Counted from the stretch's first letter, positions 24,656-33,187 are shown. The stretch: 39,647 nt of DNA from Bacteroidia bacterium (GCA_018679315.1 JAHHLF010000080.1:1-39647), one strand, 5' to 3'. Numbers and translations: made by a program. The notes: generated by a model from the letters alone, not told the origin.

Positions 24656-24678
24656 GAAAAGCTCTTAAGAAATAACTG

Positions 24679-24711
24679 ATCCCGGCCATCTTTGATGTGT
24701 CGGGATTTTTT
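24679..24711 (+). terminator. Intrinsic terminator after rho
   Basis: Stem ATCCCG (24679-24684) / CGGGAT (24701-24706), with an inner CATC/GATG pairing, followed by a run of T to 24711. It lies 24 bases after the rho stop. Confidence 0.7.
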
Positions 24712-24819
24712 GTGCATTTTCTGAAAGTCTTAATGTTAAAATAGCTGAATAAGTACTACATTTAAAGGACAAACACCTTACCCCCCCATAATTCATTCAA
24801 TAACCTTATCAGAAAAAAA

Positions 24820-25488
24820 ATGAGAACGATCAAAACAATCCTACTGTCAAAAATTCCGTACTGGGCCTTTTCTATGCTATTAGTAATGGCCTGTAATCCA
24901 AAAGAAACAAGAACGCAAGAAGAACAGGAACGAGAGCCCAGTCCGGAACCCAAAGGGATCATTTCTGAAAAAGAGGCAGGAGTATTGTTTGATACCTATT
25001 CCAGAAACAGGCTACCTTTAATTGAAAAATTTGAGAATGAAGCAGCAGAAGAAGGGGAGGAAAACTTCATGGCCGCGCGCTATACGTATTTTAATTTCAA
25101 GGAAATACAAAAATACATGAAGTATATTGAGGAACAGGCCGCTTCAGCCGGAAAAGATATCGAAACGCTCAGGATCTATTACGCAACATATCCGGCCGGG
25201 AGCGGGAATGATTCAAAAAAGAATACGGTATTCCTGGTTCCTACTACAAAATTTGGAGATGTAAACAAGGCATTTAAAATAGATACAGTAAATGGTAAAC
25301 CTGTTGCAGAGGCTATTCCCTGGAACTTCAAAGGAATTGGGAAAGAATCCATGGAGCAGGAAGAAAAGGAAGGTGAAAAAAATCAGGCTGGTTTCTTCAC
25401 CGGTTTGGCCACAAATACGGTCTTATTAAGAGGAGGTAGCTTAATACTAAATGATGGAAATACAGCTCCACCACCGCCCAATCAATAA
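24820..25488 (+). CDS. Lipoprotein of unknown function
   Basis: A 222-residue protein. The leader (about residues 1-24) ends LLVMAC, a good lipobox, followed by a charged E/K/P-rich linker. The mature part is mixed alpha/beta with a helical stretch around YFNFKEIQKYMKYIEEQAASAGKD and strands LRIYYATYP and NTVFLVPTT; the tail is proline-rich (APPPPNQ). I do not recognise a domain. The leader DNA carries a run of seven C at 24781-24787. It starts a three-gene run: the 7-TM gene follows after 7 bases and the SDR-like gene overlaps that one. A weak TACATTTA box lies at 24757-24764. Confidence 0.7.
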   Translation: MRTIKTILLSKIPYWAFSMLLVMACNPKETRTQEEQEREPSPEPKGIISEKEAGVLFDTYSRNRLPLIEKFENEAAEEGEENFMAARYTYFNFKEIQKYMKYIEEQAASAGKDIETLRIYYATYPAGSGNDSKKNTVFLVPTTKFGDVNKAFKIDTVNGKPVAEAIPWNFKGIGKESMEQEEKEGEKNQAGFFTGLATNTVLLRGGSLILNDGNTAPPPPNQ

Positions 25489-25495
25489 GGCTTAG

Positions 25496-26227
25496 ATGGA
25501 AAACATCGCCTTGGTTGACCTCTTTCTTGAGGGTTTGGATACAATTTTAGAAAATGTTTTTACTCCCCTGTATGGAATAACTGCATTTGTAGCTTTATGG
25601 CGGTATCGCAGATACTATGATACCGCCTTAAAGTTCCTTCCTATCATATTCTTTTACACTTTTTTGTCAGAAACCCTGGGATTGCTGATACGGGACTATG
25701 GTTTTAATCTCCTTATCAATGACATCTACACGGGCAATAACAGTCTTCCTGCTAATATTTACCACATTGTATTTTACCTCTTCTTTTTTAGTGTCTATTA
25801 CTATTTCTTAGATAGGCCAAGAGACAAAAAGGTAGTTGTTGCATGGATCATAATCTTTGTGTTCGCGAGTCTGTACAACATTTATAAAGAGAGTTTCCTT
25901 ACGCTTAGTCAGGTCTATGCATACGTTGCTGGTGGATTAGGTATCATTTGTTGTTGTATCCTTTATTTTATACAGAATAAAAGGCTTACAGGCAAATGGT
26001 GTAACAAGAGAGATCTGCTCTCCTGGATAAGTTTGGGCTTATTGGCTTTCTATATTGTTTATATCCCCATAAAGATCATGAAGCATTATTGGGCATTGAT
26101 CGGGGAATACGGTGACCCCTGGAGCAGAAGGATTCATCTAAGCGTGCTTATATTCATGTATATCTGCTTTATATTAGGCTTTGTGAAGATGGATCGCATT
26201 TTATTAAAGAGGAAAAGCACCGTATGA
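25496..26227 (+). CDS. Seven-TM membrane protein of unknown function
   Basis: A 243-residue integral membrane protein with seven hydrophobic segments at roughly residues 22-36, 45-65, 80-100, 113-129, 138-160, 175-195 and 212-233, and short loops. The segments are rich in aromatic residues. No catalytic motif or soluble domain is seen. It lies 7 bases after the lipoprotein gene and overlaps the SDR-like gene by four bases (ATGA), so all three are probably made together. Similar uncharacterised 7-TM proteins occur in Flavobacteriia; a sensor or scaffold role is only a guess. Confidence 0.65.
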   Translation: MENIALVDLFLEGLDTILENVFTPLYGITAFVALWRYRRYYDTALKFLPIIFFYTFLSETLGLLIRDYGFNLLINDIYTGNNSLPANIYHIVFYLFFFSVYYYFLDRPRDKKVVVAWIIIFVFASLYNIYKESFLTLSQVYAYVAGGLGIICCCILYFIQNKRLTGKWCNKRDLLSWISLGLLAFYIVYIPIKIMKHYWALIGEYGDPWSRRIHLSVLIFMYICFILGFVKMDRILLKRKSTV

Positions 26228-26829
26228 AAATAGTTTTAATAGGCGGAAGTGGCACAATTGGGAGCCATGTTTATCGGGCATTCTCGAAGGATCACGAAGT
26301 TATCCTTGCGAACAGGCGTTCCCCAGATTTTCCGGTTGATATTGCTAAAAAAGAATCTATTGAGGCGCTTTTCAAGAAGACAGGCCAGGTAGATGCGGTT
26401 ATCTGTATTGCTGGGGAAGCCAAATGGGCTGACTTTGATGATCTCAATGAATCGGATTTCTATATTGGTATAAAAAGTAAAATGATGGGGCAGGTTAATC
26501 TTGTCAAGATCGCAAAAGAGTTCCTCAATCCTTCGGGGTCGATAACACTAACTACTGGAATTCTCGGAGAGCGTCCGGTACCTAAGACTACAAGCGCTGC
26601 CCTGGTGAACGGAGCTATCCACAGTTTTGTTCTTGCCTTTAAACAGGATTATCCCGAAGGACCCCGGGTAAATGTTGTTGCTCCCGGTTTGGTTGAAGAT
26701 TCTTATGAAAAATACAAGGACTACTTTCCTGGGCATATTCCTGTCCCCATGGTAAAGGTGGTCGAAGGATATAAAAGAAGTGTTTTAAGTTCAGCTCGCG
26801 GAGAATTGATCCGAATATATGAACCATAA
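26224..26829 (+). CDS. Short-chain dehydrogenase/reductase-like protein lacking the Y-x3-K dyad
   Basis: A 201-residue Rossmann-fold protein. The N-terminal nucleotide loop GGSGTIGSHV (8-17), NRRS after strand 2 and the AGE/strand-4 region (VICIAGEA) mark the SDR superfamily, as does VAPGLVEDS near the C-terminus. At the position of the catalytic Tyr-x3-Lys it reads TTSAALVNGAIHSF, without Tyr or Lys, like the atypical SDRs that share an S-A-A-x-V-N-G-A pattern. NADP(H) binding is plausible; catalysis is uncertain. It overlaps the 7-TM gene by four bases and is followed by a hairpin terminator. Confidence 0.8.
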   Translation: MKIVLIGGSGTIGSHVYRAFSKDHEVILANRRSPDFPVDIAKKESIEALFKKTGQVDAVICIAGEAKWADFDDLNESDFYIGIKSKMMGQVNLVKIAKEFLNPSGSITLTTGILGERPVPKTTSAALVNGAIHSFVLAFKQDYPEGPRVNVVAPGLVEDSYEKYKDYFPGHIPVPMVKVVEGYKRSVLSSARGELIRIYEP

Positions 26830-26834
26830 AAAAA

Positions 26835-26850
26835 GCCCTGTTACCAGGGC
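26835..26850. terminator. Hairpin terminator between SDR-like gene and rpsT
   Basis: GCCCTG-TTAC-CAGGGC, a perfect 6-base stem with a four-base loop, preceded by seven A and followed by a pyrimidine-rich tract. It can serve both convergent transcripts. Confidence 0.65.
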
Positions 26851-26875
26851 CTTTACTTTCTTCTCATAGACGTGC

Positions 26876-27127
26876 CTATAATGAGGCGACTTGCTTGGCG
26901 AGTTTGCCTTTCAAGTTGGAAGCCTTATTGGCATGAATAATATTGCGCTTAGCCAGTTTATCTATCATACTTACGACTTCGGGCAGCAATGATTCGGCTT
27001 TCTTTTTGTTGGTTTCCGCTCGTAATTTCCTAATAGCATTACGTGTGGTCTTGTGCTGATACCTGTTTCTCAGGCGCACTGCCTCATTTCTGCGAATCCT
27101 CTTTAATGCTGACTTATGATTGGCCAT
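26876..27127 (-). CDS. rpsT: 30S ribosomal protein S20
   Basis: An 83-residue basic protein. MANHKSALKRIRRNEAVRLRN is the classic S20 N-terminus, with a TRNAIRKLR helix and a C-terminal NIIHANKASNLKGKLAKQV segment. S20 binds 16S rRNA early in 30S assembly. It lies 23 bases downstream of tRNA-Glu on the same strand with no promoter box between, so it is probably made from the tRNA promoter. A shared hairpin lies beyond its stop. Confidence 0.96.
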   Translation of the reverse strand: MANHKSALKRIRRNEAVRLRNRYQHKTTRNAIRKLRAETNKKKAESLLPEVVSMIDKLAKRNIIHANKASNLKGKLAKQVASL

Positions 27128-27150
27128 GCTTCTATTTTATCTATTTTTTG

Positions 27151-27222
27151 TAGCCCGTAGGGGAATCGAACCCCTGTTACCAGGATGAAAACCTGGCGTC
27201 CTAACCCCTAGACGAACGGGCC
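27151..27222 (-). tRNA. tRNA-Glu (anticodon TTC)
   Basis: A 72-base cloverleaf on the minus strand. The 7-base acceptor stem is GGCCCGT/ACGGGCT (first pair G-U). The anticodon stem-loop is CCAGG-TTTTCAT-CCTGG, giving anticodon TTC. The T-arm is AGGGG-TTCGATT-CCCCT. The discriminator is A; CA but not a full CCA follows (TACA), so CCA is probably added enzymatically. Confidence 0.95.
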
Positions 27223-27245
27223 ATGGTTTGCTTTATAAGCGGTTG

Positions 27246-27275
27246 CAAAAATACAATTATTTTTTATTACTACAA
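27246..27275 (-). promoter_or_regulatory. Promoter of tRNA-Glu-rpsT
   Basis: Minus strand: TTG (complement of 27273-27275), 19 bases, then TATTTTTG (27253-27246), matching the Bacteroidota TTG/TAnnTTTG pattern with a normal spacer. Transcription would begin about 15-20 bases before the mature tRNA. Confidence 0.6.
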
Positions 27276-27296
27276 CAGCCAGATTTAATTTTTAGA

Positions 27297-28772
27297 TCAA
27301 TAGGCTTTTGCGAATAAAACCCGCCTTTCCGAGGGTTTGCCGCTAACCATACAGCTACCCTTCCCTTCATATCCACTTAAGGGGATACAACGAATAGTAG
27401 CCATTGTCTCTTTCTTGATCTGTGCTTCTGTTTCGGCGGTGCCATCCCAATGTGCAGCTATAAATCCGCCATGTGCTTCCAGAACCTCTTTAAATTCATC
27501 ATAAGAATCTACACTTCTGATATTCTGATCGCGAAAAGATTCTGCTTTTTTATAAATAGATTCCTGGATCTCAGCCAACAGCTCCGTTATATGATCTACT
27601 GCCTTATCCATGTCAATACTCGCTTTCTCAAGTGTATCGCGACGGGCAATTTCCAAGGTACCCTGCTCCAGGTCTCGTTGACCTATAGCTATTCTGACCG
27701 GAACGCCTTTGAGTTCATATTCATTGAATTTGAAACCGGGTTTATGTGTATCCCGCTGATCAAATTTTACTGAAATGTCTTTGGATTTAAGCTCCTTTAG
27801 TAAGGGTTGTATCTTCTTACTGATGGCATCTAACTGCTCTATTCCTTTATAAATAGGCACAATAACTACCTGGATAGGTGCCAGTTTTGGAGGTAACACC
27901 AAACCATTGTCATCACTATGGGTCATAATGAGTGCCCCCATTAATCGAGTCGATACACCCCAGGATGTCGCCCACACATATTCTTGTTTTCCTTCTTTTG
28001 TGGCAAACTTTACGTCAAAGGCCTTGGCAAAATTCTGACCAAGAAAATGGGAAGTACCGGCCTGTAATGCCTTTCCATCCTGCATAAGTGCTTCAATGCA
28101 AAAAGTATCTTCTGCACCTGCGAAGCGTTCACTTTCTGTTTTAATGCCTTTTATCACAGGTACAGCCATATGGCCTTCGGCAAAATCCGCATAGATATTC
28201 AGGATCAATTCGGCTTCTTCAACCGCTTCCTGTCTTGTCGCATGGGCAGTATGTCCTTCCTGCCACAGAAATTCTGTTGTTCTGAGAAAGAGACGGGTAC
28301 GCATCTCCCATCGCACCACATTTGCCCACTGATTGATCAATAAAGGTAGATCTCTGTAGGATTGAACCCATTTGCGAAATGTATCCCAAATAATGGTTTC
28401 AGATGTGGGCCTGACGATAAGTTCTTCCTCTAGTCGGGCATCCTCATCGACGACTATACTCTTTCCATCATCAGAATTTTTTAATCGATAATGGGTAACA
28501 ACAGCACATTCCTTTGCAAAGCCTTCAACATGACTAGCTTCTTTACTTAAATAGGATTTGGGAATGAATAAGGGAAAATAGGCATTTTCATGCCCGGTTT
28601 CCTTAAACATTTTGTCTAATCCGGCTTGTATTTTTTCCCAGATCGCAAAACCGTATGGCTTGATGACCATACAACCCCGAACCCCGGACATTTCAGCAAG
28701 ATTGGCTTTTATTACGAGTTCATTATACCACTTGGAATAGTCCTCGCTTCGTTTCGTTAAATTTTTACCCAT
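27297..28772 (-). CDS. proS: Prolyl-tRNA synthetase, archaeal/eukaryote type
   Basis: A 491-residue class II synthetase charging tRNA-Pro. It lacks the ~180-residue editing insertion of the long bacterial ProRS and has the C-terminal extension of the archaeal/eukaryotic type (type 3). Motifs: class II motif 1 region GCMVIKPYGFAIWEKI, VRPTSETII, motif 2 RWEMRTRLFLRTTEFLWQEGHTAH, GTSHFLGQNFAKAF, and the anticodon-binding domain (IQVVIVPIYKG) from about residue 290. The C-terminus ends in the usual aromatic Tyr (LFAKAY). The start is ATG at 28772. The gene is upstream of tRNA-Glu on the same strand. Confidence 0.95.
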   Translation of the reverse strand: MGKNLTKRSEDYSKWYNELVIKANLAEMSGVRGCMVIKPYGFAIWEKIQAGLDKMFKETGHENAYFPLFIPKSYLSKEASHVEGFAKECAVVTHYRLKNSDDGKSIVVDEDARLEEELIVRPTSETIIWDTFRKWVQSYRDLPLLINQWANVVRWEMRTRLFLRTTEFLWQEGHTAHATRQEAVEEAELILNIYADFAEGHMAVPVIKGIKTESERFAGAEDTFCIEALMQDGKALQAGTSHFLGQNFAKAFDVKFATKEGKQEYVWATSWGVSTRLMGALIMTHSDDNGLVLPPKLAPIQVVIVPIYKGIEQLDAISKKIQPLLKELKSKDISVKFDQRDTHKPGFKFNEYELKGVPVRIAIGQRDLEQGTLEIARRDTLEKASIDMDKAVDHITELLAEIQESIYKKAESFRDQNIRSVDSYDEFKEVLEAHGGFIAAHWDGTAETEAQIKKETMATIRCIPLSGYEGKGSCMVSGKPSERRVLFAKAY

Positions 28773-28871
28773 TAATAAGACTTTGGCATAAAACTTGTGA
28801 CATACATTACAGAAAAAGTTGGGTAAAACTAACTAATTTTAATTGATGTTCAATATTCAAATTGCGATACG

Positions 28872-30248
28872 ATGATACAAGCACTACCCCAACCTAAACC
28901 CCTTAAAATCTTATGGGCCACATTGCTGGGCTCTTTTCTCGTTTCCTGCGGTTCCTACCAGCAGGCTTCTTATTATGATAATGATGGGATTTATACCAAA
29001 GGGGAAAAAAGGACAGTGGTAGAGCGCCCGACGCAACAAGTAGAAACCGTTGAGAAAGAAAGCGATGGTATTTACGGCGATTATTTTGGCCAACGCGCCG
29101 ATCAGATCGATGACATTATGGAGAACGAGATCTTTACGGATGTTGATGAATATTACGGCGGGGTTGAAAATGACAGCATTTTAGGTGAGCAGGAATACGC
29201 GGATATGGATAATGATTATGCCGGATTCGGCGGATGGGGCGATAATGCGAGTCGCGTTGAGATCAATGTATACCCGGACTATGGTTGGGGTGGATTCTAC
29301 GGATGGAACAGTCCTTTCTTTGGCGGCCTTGGATGGGGCGGCCTGTATGGAGGACTAGGCGGATGGTACAACCCTTGGTGGGGACCTAGATTTTACAGTC
29401 CCTGGTGGTATGGCGGTGGCTTTGGATGGGGTTACGCCGGATGGGGCTATGGCGGATGGGGCTATGGCGGATTTGGTTATCCCTTCTATGGATACGGAGG
29501 CTATGGATATGGTTATCATCCATACTACGGATACAATAACAGGTATTCCTATAATCGCAGCAGACGCGGATACTATAACTCTGGCTTAGCTTCAAACAGT
29601 TTAAGAGGCAGATCTAACACCGGCCTTAGTCGCGGAAACAGTAATGTTCGATACAGAAGCAATAGTGGGCGTTCGAATGCGAGTCGCTCCAGTACGGCTT
29701 CACGAACTTCAACTCGAAATAGAAGTAATGTAGCAGGGCGTTCTGCAGGCATAGATGGTATTGCACGAAACAGAGCGTATCGTTCCAGCCGAAGCACGCG
29801 TGCCTTGCCAAACTATAACAGAAGCAGCAGATCAAATCTCTACAATAGAAGCAGCAGATCAAATCAATATAACAGAAGTGCAACGCCGAGAAGCAGCACC
29901 TATCGCAGAGGAACTCAGAGTTCTTCCAATAGAAGCAGCTATCGGAGCACTACCCCACGTAGATCTGTCTATACCAGGCCTAACAATTCCTCGAGGAGTT
30001 CGGGATATAGAAGTCCGAGTCGCAGTTCCTCAAGGAATTCAGGATACCGATCGAGCCGAAGCGCTCCAAGAAGTTCCGGTTACCGCTCCAGCAGGAGTAG
30101 TCCTTCCAGAAGTTCAGGAGTTCGTTCTTCCAGCCGAGGTAGTTCAAGAAGTTCTGGTAGTATGAGAAGCTCCGGAAGAAGCGGTTCAAGATCTTCCGGT
30201 ATGAGCAGATCGTCGGGAAGTAGGGGTAGAAGCGGCGGCCGGCACTAA
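28872..30248 (+). CDS. Gly/Tyr/Trp-rich and Arg/Ser-rich lipoprotein
   Basis: A 458-residue low-complexity protein. The leader ends LVSC (Cys near residue 26), so it is probably a lipoprotein. Residues ~30-130 are acidic (many D, E, Y). Residues ~135-230 are extremely rich in G, W, Y and F (GWGYGGWGYGG). From about 235 to the end the sequence is almost only R, S, G, N, T and Y, strongly basic, with repeated RSSGYRSS and SRSSG units. No recognised domain. The acidic/aromatic/cationic layout suggests a self-associating or polyanion-binding envelope protein, but that is inference. A FadL-like outer-membrane gene follows after 27 bases. Confidence 0.75.
   Translation: MIQALPQPKPLKILWATLLGSFLVSCGSYQQASYYDNDGIYTKGEKRTVVERPTQQVETVEKESDGIYGDYFGQRADQIDDIMENEIFTDVDEYYGGVENDSILGEQEYADMDNDYAGFGGWGDNASRVEINVYPDYGWGGFYGWNSPFFGGLGWGGLYGGLGGWYNPWWGPRFYSPWWYGGGFGWGYAGWGYGGWGYGGFGYPFYGYGGYGYGYHPYYGYNNRYSYNRSRRGYYNSGLASNSLRGRSNTGLSRGNSNVRYRSNSGRSNASRSSTASRTSTRNRSNVAGRSAGIDGIARNRAYRSSRSTRALPNYNRSSRSNLYNRSSRSNQYNRSATPRSSTYRRGTQSSSNRSSYRSTTPRRSVYTRPNNSSRSSGYRSPSRSSSRNSGYRSSRSAPRSSGYRSSRSSPSRSSGVRSSSRGSSRSSGSMRSSGRSGSRSSGMSRSSGSRGRSGGRH
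29438..29467 (+). repeat. Two perfect 15-base tandem repeats in the Gly/Trp/Tyr region
   Basis: The unit CGGATGGGGCTATGG occurs twice in direct succession, and a third partial copy (CGGATTTGG) follows. Translated it gives G-W-G-Y-G. The repeat number could change by slippage without breaking the frame. Confidence 0.8.
29821..29865 (+). repeat. 27-base-period direct repeat in the Arg/Ser region
   Basis: GAAGCAGCAGATCAAATC is found at 29821-29838 and again at 29848-29865, encoding the N-R-S-S-R-S-N unit. It is a whole-codon period within the lipoprotein gene. Confidence 0.75.
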
Positions 30249-30275
30249 TTCCATCAAAACATAAAACAACACAAA

Positions 30276-31778
30276 ATGAAAAGGATCTTAACTTTCATAA
30301 TGGTATTGGCATGCGCAGTTGGAAGCGCACAAACAGCAAATGATGTCTTATTATTCAGCCTGGAAGATCAGCAGGGTACAGCTCGATTCCAGGGTATGAG
30401 TGGCGCTTTTGGTGCCCTGGGAGGCGATATGTCGGCCTTGAATATCAACCCGGCGAGTTCAGCTGTATTCAACAATTCTATTTTCTCTATCACAGGTACC
30501 CACTACGAAAAAGAGAATGCCACAACTTATGGTGGAGGATTCCGAAACATGGACGAAAACCGTGTAGAGCTAAATCAATTAGGCGGTGTATTCGTTTATA
30601 AAAATACGTCCGATTCCGAATGGAAAAAGATTGCTTTTGCCGTGAACTATGATATGGTACAACAATTCAATAATGAGATCGCGGTATCAGGTAACAGTGC
30701 AGAAGGCATAGATAATTACTTTCTTGCTTTTGCACAGGGAGTACCTTTCGGATCGATCCTGATACAAGGCAACGAACTCATTGAAGATGCCTATCTGGAT
30801 ATTGGTGCCAGTTCAGGTTTTGGCGCACAACAAGCCTTCCTTGGATATTACGGTGGCCTGCTAGATCCTACAGATATGGACGAAGCAACAAGCACTTATG
30901 TGCCTACAGCTCAATATAATTCAGTGAATCAGGAATACAGAGAGAGCACTTCTGGTTATAATAGTAAGTTCACGGTGAATTTTGCGGGACAGCATGAAGA
31001 GAATCTTTATGTTGGGGCCTCCTTAAATTTTCATACGATATTTTATGACAAGGCAACCTTCCTTGATGAAACCGGATATGAAGCTGCTTCGCCAGTGCAA
31101 AGCACAATCTTCGATAATCTCTTACATACGGAAGGTTCCGGTTTTTCTTTCCAGTTGGGTGCAATTGCCAAGGTAAACGAAAACATACGCCTTGGAGGAA
31201 GTTATCAGTCTCCTACATGGTATCGTCTGACGGACGATACGGCACAGCGGATAGATAGCGACCTGGCTGATGACGATATTGGATTTATCGATTTTAATAT
31301 CATTAACCTATTTGAAGAATATAAGATCAAAGTACCAGCCAAATACACCGGAAGTGTTGCATTGGTCTTTGGCCGCGACGGATTGCTAAGCTTTGATTAT
31401 TCCTATCAGGATATGGCAAATGCAGAACTTCAGCCTACTTCCGACCCTTCATTTTCAATTGTGAATGATCAGATCGCAAACAACTTTGGGGATATAAATA
31501 CTTTTCGCATCGGAGCGGAATACCGTATAGATGAAGTAAGCCTTAGAGGTGGATATCGTATGGAAGAAAGTCCGTATGTGGATGGAAATACAGTGGGAGA
31601 TCTTACAGGTTATTCCCTTGGATTGGGGTATTCTTTTGGTGGAAGCCGCTTAGATATAGCCTTTAATCAGTCTGAAAGGGATATCAATATGCCCTTATAC
31701 GATGTAGGAATAAACACCCGGGCATTTAGAAACCTGGAAAATACGCAAGTTGCACTTACGTACACGTTGAACTTTTAG
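30276..31778 (+). CDS. FadL/OmpP1-like outer-membrane beta-barrel transporter
   Basis: A 500-residue protein with a signal peptide (cleavage probably after VGSAQ near residue 20). The mature start LFSLEDQQGTARFQGMSGAFGALGGDMSALNINPASSAVF is the conserved N-terminal plug-like region of FadL/OmpP1 proteins (G-A-x-x-A-x-x-G-D-x-S-A-x-x-x-N-P-A). The rest alternates in beta-barrel style and ends in Phe (QVALTYTLNF), the typical outer-membrane insertion signal. The substrate is unknown; hydrophobic compounds are the family norm. Its last four bases overlap the convergent T9SS gene. Confidence 0.85.
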   Translation: MKRILTFIMVLACAVGSAQTANDVLLFSLEDQQGTARFQGMSGAFGALGGDMSALNINPASSAVFNNSIFSITGTHYEKENATTYGGGFRNMDENRVELNQLGGVFVYKNTSDSEWKKIAFAVNYDMVQQFNNEIAVSGNSAEGIDNYFLAFAQGVPFGSILIQGNELIEDAYLDIGASSGFGAQQAFLGYYGGLLDPTDMDEATSTYVPTAQYNSVNQEYRESTSGYNSKFTVNFAGQHEENLYVGASLNFHTIFYDKATFLDETGYEAASPVQSTIFDNLLHTEGSGFSFQLGAIAKVNENIRLGGSYQSPTWYRLTDDTAQRIDSDLADDDIGFIDFNIINLFEEYKIKVPAKYTGSVALVFGRDGLLSFDYSYQDMANAELQPTSDPSFSIVNDQIANNFGDINTFRIGAEYRIDEVSLRGGYRMEESPYVDGNTVGDLTGYSLGLGYSFGGSRLDIAFNQSERDINMPLYDVGINTRAFRNLENTQVALTYTLNF

Positions 31779-33187
31779 CGTTTTAAACTGAAATGACTAC
31801 GGATGGTGTTGGCTACTACAACGCCTTCTTCATCCCTGGAATATTCAAGTCGGAACCAGTAATCAGAAGATGGCATAGGTCGTCCGTTGAAGGTACCGTC
31901 CCAGCCGAGTGTTACCTCATCTAATTGCTTTAGCAATTTCCCGTATCGGTCGAAAATAAAGACAACCGGATTTGTCAGGGTTTCTATGCCCAAGACATTC
32001 CAGTCATCATGGATCCCATCCCCATTCGGGGTAAAGAATTTTGGATAGCCCACAACAAGGAAGGGAATAGGTTCTGTTGTACCACATCCATTCTTATCGT
32101 TAATGACAAGGGTGTTTTCACCCGGGGGGACATCTACGAATATTGGGGAATCCTGAAAAGGACCGTTATTGATAGAATATTCATAACTACCTGTGCCCTG
32201 AACAAAGACTTCAATAATATTCCGGTCCGACAGATCTTCAAGAACATCGATCCGATCAAGGACAGGTATCCCATAAAAAGTGATCAGGATATCATCCGTT
32301 ATGACGGTAGCTAATGTCGTTTCAATAGAGACAAAATAGCGTCCGGAATTGGGGCTTGTAACCGTATATGTAGTTTCTGCCGCTCCTGAGGCCAATATCT
32401 GATCAACAACACCGTCATCTTCATAATCCACAGACCAGGTAACGTTGGCAATGTCGGGTCCTGCAGGGGAATTCAATGCACTCAAAACGATATCCGGATC
32501 TCCTTCACAGGCAATAATGTCCAGGCCAAGGAACTCGTCCCGTAGTGTACAATCCAGGGCAGTGTCCTGGTCGGCATCAACCGAGGTGCCGGTAAATGTC
32601 AAAATGTAGGATTCAGGATCTCCGTCGAAATTTGTATTAAAATTGTTGATGAGCAGATAGTATATTTCACCGGCCTGTACGTCTAGCCATTCGTCATAGG
32701 TATTCTGACTCCCCACTAAGGGTGGCGCACCGGCCTGTCCATTTTCCGGGTTGACTCCTATTCCGGTAAATCGGGTAGTATTCACTTCATAGTTGCAGCG
32801 AATTGGTTGGGCCGTGCCATTGCTGATGCCAGCGCAATCCGAATCAGGACCGTATAAGGCAAAATCCCATTCTGCTGTAATTGTCATACCGGTTGAGGGA
32901 AGAGCCTCTATGTCAAATCCGATCTGACCGTCTGTTCCTGCCCGAAATACGAACCAGGAGGTGTTATTCTCAATATTGGCAGAACTTACGCTCCCTTTTT
33001 CTAAACAACCTGATTGGCGGATCACATCGGGATCAAAATCATCGATATCGCCCCCTCCATCTGCAATTCCAACGATAGGTGCATCGGCACAAACAGGAAT
33101 AGCAGTACGGCAATCAGGTGCATTTTGTGCACTAGCGACCGTTGTAAAAAAGAAAATAATACTAAGGGATAAGATTAGCAGGCGCAT
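31775..33187 (-). CDS. T9SS type B-sorted surface protein, paralogue 1
   Basis: A 470-residue secreted protein from the ATG complementary to 33185-33187; a TTG six codons earlier is a less likely start. A signal peptide (to about residue 20, ...ASAQ) is followed by a Cys-rich N-terminal domain (DCRTAIPVCADAP ... SWFVFRAG ... DWDLY-like ... YEVN ... DEWLDVQAGEIYYLLINNF). A Big/PKD-like region comes next, and the last ~85 residues are the gliding-motility-type C-terminal sorting domain: FFTPNGDGIHDDWNV, FDRYGKLL, GWDGTFNGRPMPSSDYWF, ending HFSLKR. The tail directs export by the type IX system. It shares its domain plan with the next gene and overlaps the OMP gene by four bases. Confidence 0.88.
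   Translation of the reverse strand: MRLLILSLSIIFFFTTVASAQNAPDCRTAIPVCADAPIVGIADGGGDIDDFDPDVIRQSGCLEKGSVSSANIENNTSWFVFRAGTDGQIGFDIEALPSTGMTITAEWDFALYGPDSDCAGISNGTAQPIRCNYEVNTTRFTGIGVNPENGQAGAPPLVGSQNTYDEWLDVQAGEIYYLLINNFNTNFDGDPESYILTFTGTSVDADQDTALDCTLRDEFLGLDIIACEGDPDIVLSALNSPAGPDIANVTWSVDYEDDGVVDQILASGAAETTYTVTSPNSGRYFVSIETTLATVITDDILITFYGIPVLDRIDVLEDLSDRNIIEVFVQGTGSYEYSINNGPFQDSPIFVDVPPGENTLVINDKNGCGTTEPIPFLVVGYPKFFTPNGDGIHDDWNVLGIETLTNPVVFIFDRYGKLLKQLDEVTLGWDGTFNGRPMPSSDYWFRLEYSRDEEGVVVANTIRSHFSLKR

Noticed and set aside
29755..30165. A 136-codon open frame in another frame of the Arg/Ser-rich lipoprotein gene
   Set aside because: It arises from the low-complexity AGA/AGC repeats; no initiation signal or domain, and it lies wholly inside the real gene.
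29250..30240. Repeats that could suggest a CRISPR or satellite array
   Set aside because: The repeats are codon-periodic and coding; there are no constant repeats with unique spacers.
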